From positions 1 through 64,000 of the forward strand of contig NW_027017963.1 in assembly GCF_032854445.1 (NCBI RefSeq): DNA of 64,000 nucleotides. Direction: 5' to 3'. Origin of the DNA: Liolophura sinensis. Taxonomy: Eukaryota > Mollusca > Polyplacophora > Chitonida > Chitonidae. The position numbers and the translations under genes are program-made. The notes under the pieces were generated by a model. The model was not told the origin of the DNA, did not search any database, and saw nothing but the letters and a program-made list of their open reading frames with translations. Below are positions 1-13,199 of this stretch, one piece after another. How positions within the stretch are numbered: position 1 is the first letter of the stretch; each line of letters starts with the position of its first letter.

Positions 1-1149
1 TAGCCACAAATGAATAATCATTGATGTCAAGATCACGTGCCCAGCAACGGCTCTTACTCCATGGAAACCAAGGAAATTTGCAATTTTTCAACAGCTGGAG
101 ATGCCTGGCCCAATTGCGCATCTTTTGGCACCTTATTGATGTGGGTCAGTGTTCAGTTGTACTTTTTACAGCAGACTGTATCAAGTACCTTGTGTTTTTT
201 TTATATACAAATGGTGTGGTTTTTCTACATGTGGATAAAGACATTGAGTTTGTCTGCGACTTAGAAGTAAGACATTTGCTGGGTGAGTTAAATGGGCTTG
301 GCCCAAAGATTTGACGTCGTCTGGGCTACCGAAGGGCACATAACTTATAATGAAAAGTTGAATATAGTAATGACCAGTCGCGATTGTACATAGTTAATGT
401 AGCCGATTTCAATCGCAAAAAGACCAGGCAAAAATCCAAAAGTGGAAAAACTGTTCCAAGTCTGCTGGTAAGAGGCTAATCCGACTTATTTTTTGACGAG
501 AAATCGAATGGTGCAAACCGCGTTTCTCTCCGACCAATACTTTTGGCTGTAGCCACAAATGAATAATTATTGATGTCAAGATCACGTGCCCAGCAACGGC
601 TCTTACTCCATGGAAACCAAGGAAATTTGCAATTTTTCAACAGCTGGAGATGCCTGGCCCAATTGCGCATCTTTTGGCACCTTATTGATGTGGGTCAGTG
701 TTCAATTGTACTTTTTACAGCAGACTGTATCATGTACCTTGTGTTTTTTTTATATACAAATGGTGTGGTTTTTCTACATGTAGATAAAGACATTGAGTTT
801 GTCTTCGACTTAGAAGTAAGACATTTGCTGGGTGAGTTAAATGGGCTTGGCCCAAAGATTTGACGTCGTCTGGGCTACCGAAGGGCACATAACTTATAAT
901 GAAAAGTTGAATATAGTAATGACCAGTCGCGATTGTACATAGTTAATGTAGCCGATTTCAATTAGCAAAAAGACCAGGTAAAAATCCAAAAGTAGAAAAA
1001 CTGTTCCAATGCTGCTGGTAAGAGGCTAATCCGACGTATTTTTTGACGAGAAATCGAATGGTGCAAACCGCGTTGCTCTCCGACCAATACTTTTGGCTGT
1101 AGCCACAAATGAATAATCATTGATGTCAAGATCACGTGCCCAGCAACGG

Positions 1150-3125
1150 CTCTTACTCATGGAAACCAAGGAAATTTGCAATTTTTCAACAGCTGGAGAT
1201 GCCTGGCCCAATTGCGCATCTTTTGGCACCTTATTGATGTGGGTCAGTGTTCAATTGTACTTTTTACAGCGGACTGTATCAAGTACCTTGTGTTTTTTTT
1301 TATATACAAATGGTGTGGTTTTTTCTACATGTAGATAAAGAGATTGAGTTTGTCTTCGACTTAGAAGTAAGACAACTGCTGGGTGAGTTAAATGGGCTTT
1401 GCCCAAAGATTTGACGTCGTCTGGGCTACCGAAGGGCACATAACTTATAATGAAAAGTTGAATATAGTAATGACCAGTCGCGATTGTACATAGTTAATGT
1501 AGCCGATTTCAATTAGCAAAAAGACCAGGCAAAAATCCAAAAGTGGAAAAACTGTTCCAATGCTGCTGGTAAGAGGCTAATCGACGTATTTTTTGACGAG
1601 AAATCGAATGGTGCAAACCGCGTTGCTCTCCGACCAATACTTTTGGCTGTAGCCACAAATGAATAATCATTGATGTCAAGATCACGTGCCCAGCAACGGC
1701 TCTTACTACATGGAAACCAAGAAATTTTCAATTTCTCAACAGCTGGAGATGCCTGGCCCAATGCGCATCTTTTGGCACCTTATTGATGTGGGTCAGTGTT
1801 CAATTGTACTTTTTACAGCAGACTGTATCATGTACCTTGTGTTTTTTTTATATACAAATGGTGTGGTTTTTCTACATGTAGATAAAGACATTGAGTTTGT
1901 CTTCGACTTAGAAGTAAGACATTTGCTGGTGAGTTAAATGGGCTTGGCCCAAAGATTTGACGTCGTCTGGGCTACCGAAGGCCACATAACTTATAATGAA
2001 AAGTTGAATATAGTAATGACCAGTCGCGATTGTACATAGTTAATGTAGCCGATTTCAATTAGCAAAAAGACCTAGTAAAAATCCAAAAGTGGAAAAACTG
2101 TTCCAATGCTGCTGGTAAGAGGCTAATCCGACGTATTTTTTGACGAGAAATCGAATGGTGCAAACCGCGTTGCTCTCCGACCAATACTTTTGGCTGTAGC
2201 CACAAATGAATAATCATTGATGTCAAGATCACGTGCCCAGCAACGGCTCTTACTACATGGAAACCAAGGAAATTTGCAATTTGTCAACAGCTGGAGATGC
2301 CTGGCCCAATTGCGCATCTTTTGGCACCTTATTGATGTGGGTCAGTGTTCAATTGTACTTTTTACAGCAGACTGTATCATGTACCTTGTGTTTTTTTTAT
2401 ATACAAATGGTGTGGTTTTTCTACATGTAGATAAAGACATTGAGTTTGTCTTCGACTTAGAAGTAAGAAAACTGCTGGGTGAGTTAAATGGGCTTTGCCC
2501 AAAGATTTGACGTCGTCTGGGCTACCGAAGGGCACATAACTTATAATGAAAAGTTGAATATAGTAATGACCAGTCGCGATTGTACATAGTTAGTAGCCGA
2601 TTTCAATTAGCAAAAAGACCAGGCAAAAAATCCAAAAGTGGAAAAACTGTTCCAATGCTGCTGGTAAGAGGCTAATCCGACGTATTTTTTGACGAGAAAT
2701 CGAATGGTGCACAACCGCGTTGCTCTCCGACCAATACTTTTGGCTGTAGCCACAAATGAATAATCATTGATGTCAAGATCACGTGCCCAGCAACGGCTCT
2801 TACTACATGGAAACCAAGGAAATTTTCAATTTCTCAACAGCTGGAGATGCCTGGCCCAATTGCGCATCTTTTGGCACCTTATTGATGTGGGTCAGTGTTC
2901 AATTGTACTTTTTACAGCAGACTGTATCATGTACCTTGTGTTTTTTTTATATACAAATGGTGTGGTTTTTCTACATGTAGATAAAGACATTGAGTTTGTC
3001 TTCGACTTAGAAGTAAGACATTTGCTGGGTGAGTTAAATGGGCTTGGCCCAAAGATTTGACGTCGTCTGGGCTACCGAAGGCCACATAACTTATAATGAA
3101 AAGTTGAATATAGTAATGACCAGGT
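1150..3125. other. Satellite stretch dense in one- to two-base indels (1)
   Basis: Compared with the otherwise invariant 550-bp unit: missing C in TTACTCATGG (near 1157), missing C in GCTAATCGACG (near 1580), missing G in CCAAGAAATT (near 1718), missing T in CCCAATGCGC (near 1758), missing G in GCTGGTGAG (near 1925), missing AT in TAGTTAGTAGCC (near 2589), extra A in CAAAAAATCC (near 2625), extra AC in GTGCACAACC (near 2708), extra G in CCAGGTCGCG (near 3121). Confidence 0.7.
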
Positions 3126-4948
3126 CGCGATTGTACATAGTTAATGTAGCCGATTTCAATTAGCAAAAAGACCTAGTAAAAATCCAAAAGTGGAAAAACT
3201 GTTCCAATGCTGCTGGTAAGAGGCTAATCCGACGTATTTTTTGACGAGAAATCGAATGGTGCAAACCGCGTTGCTCTCCGACCAATACTTTTGGCTGTAG
3301 CCACAAATGAATAATCATTGATGTCAAGATCACGTGCCCAGCAACGGCTCTTACTACATGGAAACCAAGGAAATTTGCAATTTGTCAACAGCTGGAGATG
3401 CCTGGCCCAATTGCGCATCTTTTGGCACCTTATTGATGTGGGTCAGTGTTCAATTGTACTTTTTACAGCAGACTGTATCATGTACCTTGTGTTTTTTTTA
3501 TATACAAATGGTGTGGTTTTTCTACATGTAGATAAAGACATTGAGTTTGTCTTCGACTTAGAAGTAAGAAAACTGCTGGGTGAGTTAAATGGGCTTTGCC
3601 CAAAGATTTGACGTCGTCTGGGCTACCGAAGGGCACATAACTTATAATGAAAAGTTGAATATAGTAATGACCAGTCGCGATTGTACATAGTTAATGTAGC
3701 CGATTTCAATTCGCAAAAAGACCAGGCAAAAATCCAAAAGTGGAAAAACTGTTCCAATGCTGCTGGTAAGAGGCTAATCCGACGTATTTTTTGACGAGAA
3801 ATCGAATGGTGCAAACCGCGTTGCTCTCCGACCAATACTTTTGGCTGTAGCCACAAATGAATAATCATTGATGTCAAGATCACGTGCCCAGCAACGGCTC
3901 TTACTACATGGAAACCAAGGAAATTTTCAATTTCTCAACAGCTGGAGATGCCTGGCCCAATTGCGCATCTTTTGGCACCTTATTGATGTGGGTCAGTGTT
4001 CAATTGTACTTTTTACAGCAGACTGTATCATGTACCTTGTGTTTTTTTTATATACAAATGGTGTGGTTTTTCTACATGTAGATAAAGACATTGAGTTTGT
4101 CTTCGACTTAGAAGTAAGACATTTGCTGGGTGAGTTAAATGGGCTTGGCCCAAAGATTTGACGTCGTCTGGGCTACCGAAGGGCACATAACTTATAATGA
4201 AAAGTTGAATATAGTAATGACCAGTCGCGATTGTACATAGTTAATGTAGCCGATTTCAATTAGCAAAAAGACCTAGCAAAAATCCAAAAGTGGAAAAACT
4301 GTTCCAATGCTGCTGGTAAGAGGCTAATCCGACGTATTTTTTGACGAGAAATCGAATGGTGCAAACCGCGTTGCTCTCCGACCAATACTTTTGGCTGTAG
4401 CCACAAATGAATAATCATTGATGTCAAGATCACGTGCCCAGCAAGGGCTCTTACTACATGGAAACCAAAGAAAATTTGCAATTTGTCAACAGCTGGAGAT
4501 GCCTGGCCCAATTGCGCATCTTTTGGCACCTTATTGATGTGGGTCAGTGTTCAATTGTACTTTTTACAGCAGACTGTATCATGTACCTTGTGTTTTTTTT
4601 ATATACAAATGGTGTGGTTTTTCTACATGTAGATAAAGACATTGAGTTTGTCTTCGACTTAGAAGTAAGACATTTGCTGGGTGAGTTAAATGGGCTTGGC
4701 CCAAAGATTTGACGTCGTCTGGGCTACCGAAGGGCACATAACTTATAATGAAAAGTTGAATATAGTAATGACCAGTCGCGATTGTACATAGTTAATGTAG
4801 CCGATTTCAATTAGCAAAAAGACCAGGCAAAAATCCAAAAGTGGAAAAACTGTTCCAATGCTGCTGGTAAGAGGCTAATCCGACGTATTTTTTGACGAGA
4901 AATCGAATGGTGCAAACCGCGTTGCTCTCCGACCAATACTTTTGGCTG
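1650..4948. repeat. Dimeric higher-order repeat, period about 1,101 bp
   Basis: Two monomer types alternate three times. One has TTTTCAATTTCTCAAC (near 1725, 2822, 3923) and the other has TTGCAATTTGTCAACAG (near 2275, 3376) or its close variant (near 4477). The marker AAGAAAACTGCTGGG recurs at about 2466 and 3567, and GACCTAGTAAAAATCC at about 2068 and 3169, in both cases 1,101 bp apart. The first dimer is blurred by several single-base indels. Confidence 0.85.
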
Positions 4949-6598
4949 TAGCCACAAATGAATAATCATTGATGTCAAGATCACGTGCCCAGCAACGGCT
5001 CTTACTCCATGGAAACCAAGGAAATTTGCAATTTTTCAACAGCTGGAGATGCCTGGCCCAATTCCGCATCTTTTGGCACCTTATTGATGTGGGTCAGTGT
5101 TTAATTGTACTTTTTACAGCGGACTGTATCAAGTACCTTGTGTTTTTTTTATATACAAATGGTGTGGTTTTTCTACATGTAGATAAAGACATTGAGTTTG
5201 TCTTCGACTTAGAAGTAAGACAACTGCTGGGTGAGTTAAATGGGCTTTGCCCAAAGATTTGACGTCGTCTGGGCTACCGAAGGGCACATAACTTATAATG
5301 AAAAGTTGAATATAGTAATGACCAGTCGCGATTGTACATAGTTAATGTAGCCGATTTCAATTAGAAAAAATACTAGGCAAAAATCCAAAAGTGGAAAAAC
5401 TGTTCCAAAGCTGCTGGTAAGAGGCTAATCCGACGTATTTTTTGACGAGAAATCGAATGGTGCAAACCGCGTTGCTCTCCGACCAATACTTTTGGCTGTA
5501 GCCACAAATGAATAATCATTGATGTCAAGATCACGTGCCCAGCAACGGCTCTTACTCCATGGAAACCAAGGAAATTTGCAATTTTTCAACAGCTGGAGAT
5601 GCCTGGCCCAATTGCGCATCTTTTGGCACCTTATTGATGTGGGTCAGTGTTCAATTGTACTTTTTACAGCGGACTGTATCAAGCACCTTGTGTTTTTTTT
5701 ATATACAAATGGTGTGGTTTTTCTACATGTAGATAAAGACATTGAGTTTGTCTTCGACTTAGAAGTAAGACATTTGCTGGGTGAGTTAAATGGGCTTGGC
5801 CCAAAGATTTGACGTCGTCTGGGCTACCGAAGGGCACATAACTTATAATGAAAAGTTGAATATAGTAATGAACAGTCGCGATTGTACATAGTTAATGTAG
5901 CCGATTTCAATTCGCAAAAAGACCAGGTAAAAATCCAAAAGTGGAAAAACTGTTCCAATGCTGCTGGTAAGAGGCTAATCCGACGTATTTTTTGACGAGA
6001 AATCGAATGGTGCAAACCGCGTTGCTCTCCGACCAATACTTTTGGCTGTAGCCACAAATGAATAATCATTGATGTCAAGATCGCGTGCCCAGCAACGGCT
6101 CTTACTACATGGAAACCAAGGAAATTTGCAATTTCTCAACAGCTGGAGATGCCTGGCCCAATTGCGCATCTTTTGACACCTTATTGATGTGGGTCAGTGT
6201 TCAATTGTACTTTTTACAGCAGACTGTATCATGTACCTTGTGTTTTTTTTATATACAAATGGTGTGGTTTTTCTACATGTAGATAAAGACATTGAGTTTG
6301 TCTTCGACTTAGAAGTAAGACAACTGCTGGGTGAGTTAAATGGGCTTGGCCCAAAGATTTGACGTCGTCTGGGCTACCGAAGGGCACATAACTTATAATG
6401 AAAAGTTGAATATAGTAATGACCAGTCGCGATTGTACATAGTTAATGTAGCCGATTTTAATTAGCAAAAAGACCTGGCAAAAATCCAAAAGTGGAAAAAC
6501 TGTTCCAATGCTGCTGGTAAGAGGCTAATCCGACGTATTTTTTGACGAGAAATCGAATGGTGCAAACCGCGTTGCTCTCCGACCAATACTTTTGGCTG

Positions 6599-7148
6599 TA
6601 GCCACAAATGAATAATCATTGATGTCAAGATCACGTGCCCAGCAACGGCTCTTACTCCATGGAAACCAAGGAAATTTGCAATTTTTCAACAGCTGGAGAT
6701 GCCTGGCCCAATTGCGCATCTTTTGGCACCTTATTGATGTGGGTCAGTGTTCAATTGTACTTTTTACAGCGGACTGTATCAAGTACCTTGTGTTTTTTTT
6801 ATATACAAATGGTGTGGTTTTTCTACATGTAGATAAAGACATTGAGTTTGTCTTCGACTTAGAAGTAAGACATTTGCTGGGTGAGTTAAATGGGCTTTGC
6901 CCAAAGATTTGACGTCGTCTGGGCTACCGAAGGGCACATAACTTATAATGAAAAGTTGAATATAGTAATGACCAGTCGCGATTGTACATAGTTAATGTAG
7001 CCGATTTCAATTAGCAAAAAGACCAGGCAAAAATCCAAAAGTGGAAAAACTGTTCCAATGCAGCTGGTAAGAGGCTAATCCGACGTATTTTTTGACGAGA
7101 AATCGAGTGGTGCAAACCGCGTTGCTCTCCGACCAATACTTTTGGCTG
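6599..7148. repeat. Representative 550-bp satellite monomer
   Basis: This is a typical full-length unit, chosen because it has no indel relative to its neighbours. Landmarks in order: CACGTG (E-box-like) near the start, CCATGG, CAGCTG, a pyrimidine-rich stretch ending in ACAG (ends 6769), a T8 run then ATATAC, a CTACATGTAG palindrome, GTGAGT (6881-6886), TGACGTCGTC, and GCTGGTAAGAGG near the end. A 96-codon frame starts at the ATG at 6622 and runs to 6912. Variation in the T run (7 to 9 T) and small indels break this frame in many other monomers, which argues against selection for coding. No 5S rRNA, snRNA, histone or tRNA sequence is recognisable inside the monomer. Confidence 0.9.
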
Positions 7149-9899
7149 TAGCCACAAATGAATAATCATTGATGTCAAGATCACGTGCCCAGCAACGGCT
7201 CTTACTCCATGGAAACCAAGGAAATTTGCAATTTTTCAACAGCTGGAGATGCCTGGCCCAATTGCGCATCTTTTGGCACCTTATTGATGTGGGTCAGTGT
7301 TCAATTGTACTTTTTACAGCAGACTGTATCATGTACCTTGTGTTTTTTTTATATACAAATGGTGTGGTTTTTCTACATGTAGATAAAGACATTGAGTTTG
7401 TCTTCGACTAAGGAGTAAGACATTTGCTGGGTGAGTTAAATGGGCTTGGCCCAAAGATTTGACGTCGTCTGGGCTACCGAAGGGCACATAACTTATAATG
7501 AAAAGTTGAATATAGTAATGACCAGTCGCGATTGTACATAGTTAATGTAGCCGATTTCAATTAGCAAAAAGACCAGGTAAAAATCCAAAAGTGGAAAAAC
7601 TGTTCCAATGCTGCTGGTAAGAGGCTTATCCGACGTATTTTTTGACGAGAAATCGAATGGTGCAAACCGCGTTGCTCTCCGACCAATACTTTTGGCTGTA
7701 GCCACAATTGAATAATCATTGATGTCAAGATCACGTGCCCAGCAACGGCTCTTACTCCATGGAAACCAAGGAAATTTGCAATTTTTCAACAGCTGGAGAT
7801 GCCTGGCCCAATTGCGCATCTTTTGGCACCTTATTGATGTGGGTCAGTGTTCAATTGTACTTTTTACAGCGGACTGTATCAAGTACCTTGTGTTTTTTTT
7901 ATATACAAATGGTGTGGTTTTTCTACATGTAGATAAAGACATTGAGTTTGTCTTCGACTTAGAAGTGAGACATTTGCTGGGTGAGTTAAATGGGCTTGGC
8001 CCAAAGATTTGAAGTCGTCTGGGCTACCGAAGGGCACATAACTTATAATGAAAAGTTGAATATAGTAATGACCAGTCGCGATTGTACATAGTTAATATAG
8101 CCGATTTCAATTAGCAAAAAGACCAGGTAAAAATCCAAAAGTAGAAAAACTGTTCCAATGCTGCTGGTAAGAGGCTAATCCGACGTATTTTTTGACGAGA
8201 AATCGAATGGTGCAAACCACGTTGCTCTCCGACCAATACTTTTGGCTGTAGCCACAAATGAATAATCATTGATGCCAAGATCACGTGCCCAGCAACGGCT
8301 CTTACTCCATGGAAACCAAGGAAATTTGCAATTTTTCAACAGCTGGAGATGCCTGGCCCAATTGCGCATCTTTTGGCACCTTATTGATGTGGGTCAGTGT
8401 TCAATTGTACTTTTTACAGCAGACTTTATCATGTACCTTGTGTTTTTTTTATATACAAATGGTGTGGTTTTTCTACATGTAGATAAAGACATTGAGTTTG
8501 TCTTCGACTTAGAAGTAAGACATTTGCTGGGTGAGTTAAATGGGCTTGGCCCAAAGATTTGACGTCGTCTGGGCTACCGAAGGGCACATAACTTATAATG
8601 AAAAGTTGAATATAGTAATGACCAGTCGCGATTGTACATAGTTAATGTAGCCGATTTCAATTAGAAAAAATACCAGGCAAAAATCCAAAAGTGGAAAAAC
8701 TGTTCCAAAGCTGCTGGTAAGAGGCTAATCCGACGTATTTTTTGACGAGAAATCGAATGGTGCAAACCGCGTTGCTCTCCGACCAATACTTTTGGCTGTA
8801 GCCACAAATGAATAATCATTGATGTCAAGATCACGTGCCCAGCAACGGCTCTTACTCCATGGAAACCAAGGAAATTTGCAATTTTTCAACAGCTGGAGAT
8901 GCCTGGCCCAATTGCGCATCTTTTGGCACCTTATTACTGTGGGTCAGTGTTCAATTGTACTTTTTACAGCGGACTGTATCAAGTACCTTGTGTTTTTTTT
9001 TATATACAAATGGTGTGGTTTTTCTACATGTAGATAAAGACATTGAGTTTGTCTTCGACTTATAAGTAAGACATTTGCTGGGTGAGTTAAATGGGCTTGG
9101 CCCAAAGATTTGACGTCGTCTGGGCTACGGAAGGGCACATAACTTATAATGAAAAGTTGAATATAGTAATGACCAGTCGCGATTGTACATAGTTAATGTA
9201 GCCGATTTCAATTCGCAAAAAGACCAGGTAAAAATCCAAAAGTGGAAAAACTGTTCCAATGCTGCTGGTAAGAGGCTAATCCGACGTATTTTTTGACGAG
9301 AAATCGAATGGTGCAAACCGCGTTGCTCTCCGACCAATACTTTTGGCTGTAGCCACAAATGAAAAATTATTGATGTCAAGATCACGTGCCCAGCAACGGC
9401 TCTTACTCCATGGAAACCAAGGAAATTTGCAATTTTTCAACAGCTGGAGATGCCTGGCCCAATTGCGCATCTTTTGGCACCTTATTGATGTGGGTCAGTG
9501 TTCAATTGTAATTTTTACAGCGGACTGTATCAAGTACCTTGTGTTTTTTTTATATACAAATGGTGTGGTTTTTCTACATGTGGATAAAGACATTGAGTTT
9601 GTCTTCGACTTAGAAGTAAGACATTTGCTGGGTGAGTTAAATGGGCTTGGCCCAAAGATTTGACGTCGTCTGGGCTACCGAAGGCCACATAACTTATAAT
9701 GAAAAGTTGAATATAGTAATGACCAGTCGCGATTGTACATAGTTAATGTAGCCGATTTCAATTCGCAAAAAGACCAGGCAAAAATCCAAAAGTAGAAAAA
9801 CTGTTCCAATGCTGCTGGTAAGAGGCTAATCCGACGTATTTTTTGACGAGAAATCGAATGGTGCAAACCGCGTTGCTCTCCGACCAATACTTTTGGCTG

Positions 9900-12800
9900 T
9901 AGCCACAAATGAATAATTATTGATGTCAAGATCACGTGCCCAGCAACGGCTCTTACTCCATGGAAACCAAGGAAATTTGCAATTTTTCAACAGCTGGAGA
10001 TGCCTGGCCCAATTGCGCATCTTTTGGCACCTTATTGATGTGGGTCAGAGTTCAATTGTACTTTTTACAGCGGACTGTATCAAGTACCTTGTGTTTTTTT
10101 TATATACAAATGGTGTGGTTTTTCTACATGTGGATAAAGACATTGAGTTTGTCTTCAACTTAGAAGTAAGACATTTGCTGGGTGAGTTAAATGGGCTTGG
10201 CCCAAAGATTTGACGTCGTCTGGGCTACCGAAGGGCACATAACTTATAATGAAAAGTTGAATATAGTAATGACCAGTCGCGATTGTACATAGTTAATGTA
10301 GCCGATTTCAATTAGAAAAAATACCAGGCAAAAATCCAAAAGTGGAAAAACTGTTCCAATGCTGCTGGTAAGAGGCTAATCCGACGTATTTTTTGACGAG
10401 AAATCGAATGGTGCAAACCGCGTTGCTCTCCGACCAATACTTTTGGCTGTAGCCACAAATGAATAATCATTGATGTCAAGATCACATGCCCAATAACGGC
10501 TCTTACTACATGGAAACCAAGGAAATTTGCAATTTTTCAACAGCTGGAGATGCCTGGCCCAATTGCGCATCTTTTGGCACCTTATTGATGTGGGTCAGTG
10601 TTCAATTGTACTTTTTACAGCGGACTGTATCAAGTACCTTGTGTTTTTTTTATATACAAATGGTGTGGTTTTTCTACATGTAGATAAAGACATTGAGTTT
10701 GTCTTCGACTTAGAAGTAAGACATTTGCTGGGTGAGTTAAATGGGCTTGGCCCAAAGATTTGACGTCGTCTGGGCTACCGAAGGGCACATAACTTATAAT
10801 GAAAAGTTGAATATAGTAATGACCAGTCGCGATTGTACATAGTTAATGTAGCCGATTTCAATTAGCAAAAAGACCAGGCAAAAATCCAAAAGTGGAAAAA
10901 CTGTTCCAATGCTGCTGGTAAGAGGCTAATCCGACGTATTTTTTGACGAGAAATCGAATGGTGCAAACCGCGTTGCTCTCCGACCAATACTTTTGGCTGT
11001 AGCCACAAATGAATAATCATTGATGTCAAGATCACGTCCCCAGCAACGGCTCTTACTCCATGGAAACCAAGGAAATTTGCAATTTGTCAACAGCTGGAGA
11101 TGCCTGGCCCAATTGCGCATCTTTTGGCACCTTATTGATGTGGGTCAGTGTTCAATTGTACTTTTTACAGCGGACTGTATCAAGTACCTTGTGTTTTTTT
11201 TATATACAAATGGTGTGGTTTTTCTACATGTGGATAAAGACATTGAGTTTGTCTTCGACTTAGAAGTAAGACATTTGCTGGGTGAGTTAAATGGGCTTGG
11301 CCCAAAGATTTGACGTCGTCTGGGCTACCGAAGGGCACATAACTTATAATGAAAAGTTGAATATAGTAATGACCAGTCGCGATTGTACATAGTTAATGTA
11401 GCCGATTTCAATTCGCAAAAAGACCAGGCAAAAATCCAAAAGTAGAAAAACTGTTCCAATGCTGCTGGTAAGAGGCTAATCCGACGTATTTTTTGACGAG
11501 AAATCGAATGGTGCAAACCGCGTTGCTCTCCGACCAATACTTTTGGCTGTAGCCACAAATGAATAATTATTGATGTCAAGATCACGTGCCCAGCAACGGC
11601 TCTTACTCCATGGAAACCAAGGAAATTTGCAATTTTTCAACAGCTGGAGATGCCTGGCCCAATTGCGCATCTTTTGGCACCTTATTGATGTGGGTCAGAG
11701 TTCAATTGTACTTTTTACAGCGGACTGTATCAAGTACCTTGTGTTTTTTTTATATACAAATGGTGTGGTTTTTCTACATGTGGATAAAGACATTGAGTTT
11801 GTCTTCAACTTAGAAGTAAGACATTTGCTGGGTGAGTTAAATGGGCTTGGCCCAAAGATTTGACGTCGTCTGGGCTACCGAAGGGCACATAACTTATAAT
11901 GAAAAGTTGAATATAGTAATGACCAGTCGCGATTGTACATAGTTAATGTAGCCGATTTCAATTCGCAAAAAGACCAGGCAAAAATCCAAAAGTGGAAAAA
12001 CTGTTCCAATGCTGCTGGTAAGAGGCTAATCCGACGTATTTTTTGACGAGAAATCGAATGGTGCAAACCGCGTTGCTCTCCGACCAATACTTTTGGCTGT
12101 AGCCACAAATGAATAATCATTGATGTCAAGATCACATGCCCAATAACGGCTCTTACTACATGGAAACCAAGGAAATTTGCAATTTTTCAACAGCTGGAGA
12201 TGCCTGGCCCAATTGCGCATCTTTTGGCACCTTATTGATGTGGGTCAGTGTTCAATTGTACTTTTTACAGCGGACTGTATCAAGTACCTTGTGTTTTTTT
12301 TATATACAAATGGTGTGGTTTTTCTACATGTAGATAAAGACATTGAGTTTGTCTTCGACTTAGAAGTAAGACATTTGCTGGGTGAGTTAAATGGGCTTGG
12401 CCCAAAGATTTGACGTCGTCTGGGCTACCGAAGGGCACATAACTTATAATGAAAAGTTGAATATAGTAATGACCAGTCGCGATTGTACATAGTTAATGTA
12501 GCCGATTTCAATTAGCAAAAAGACCAGGCAAAAATCCAAAAGTGGAAAAACTGTTCCAATGCTGCTGGTAAGAGGCTAATCCGACGTATTTTTTGACGAG
12601 AAATCGAATGGTGCAAACCGCGTTGCTCTCCGACCAATACTTTTGGCTGTAGCCACAAATGAATAATCATTGATGTCAAGATCACGTCCCCAGCAACGGC
12701 TCTTACTCCATGGAAACCAAGGAAATTTGCAATTTGTCAACAGCTGGAGATGCCTGGCCCAATTGCGCATCTTTTGGCACCTTATTGATGTGGGTCAGTG

Positions 12801-13199
12801 TTCAATTGTACTTTTTACAGCGGACTGTATCAAGTACCTTGTGTTTTTTTTATATACAAATGGTGTGGTTTTTCTACATGTGGATAAAGACATTGAGTTT
12901 GTCTTCGACTTAGAAGTAAGACATTTGCTGGGTGAGTTAAATGGGCTTGGCCCAAAGATTTGACGTCGTCTGGGCTACCGAAGGGCACATAACTTATAAT
13001 GAAAAGTTGAATATAGTAATGACCAGTCGCGATTGTACATAGTTAATGTAGCCGATTTCAATTCGCAAAAAGACCAGGCAAAAATCCAAAAGTAGAAAAA
13101 CTGTTCCAATGCTGCTGGTAAGAGGCTAATCCGACGTATTTTTTGACGAGAAATCGAATGGTGCAAACCGCGTTGCTCTCCGACCAATACTTTTGGCTG
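9900..13199. repeat. Trimeric higher-order repeat, period 1,650 bp
   Basis: Two consecutive three-monomer units share private variants exactly 1,650 bp apart: CAATAACGGCTC at about 10491 and 12141, CACGTCCCCAGC at about 11034 and 12684, GTCAGAGTTCAATT at about 10046 and 11696, and GTCTTCAACTTAG at about 10151 and 11801. Parts of the same monomer series recur near 16.7-17.4 kb and 20.0-20.7 kb in a different spacing, so this block has been shuffled since. Confidence 0.88.

Noticed and set aside
6850-6870. CENP-B box-like TTCGACTTAGAAG in each monomer
   Set aside because: It has TTCG and the spaced A but lacks the required CGGG end, so it does not fit the CENP-B box.
6599-7148. Several palindromic hexamers per monomer (CACGTG, CCATGG, CAGCTG, CAATTG, GACGTC)
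   Set aside because: Around eight or nine palindromic hexamers are expected by chance in 550 bp, so this is not enrichment.
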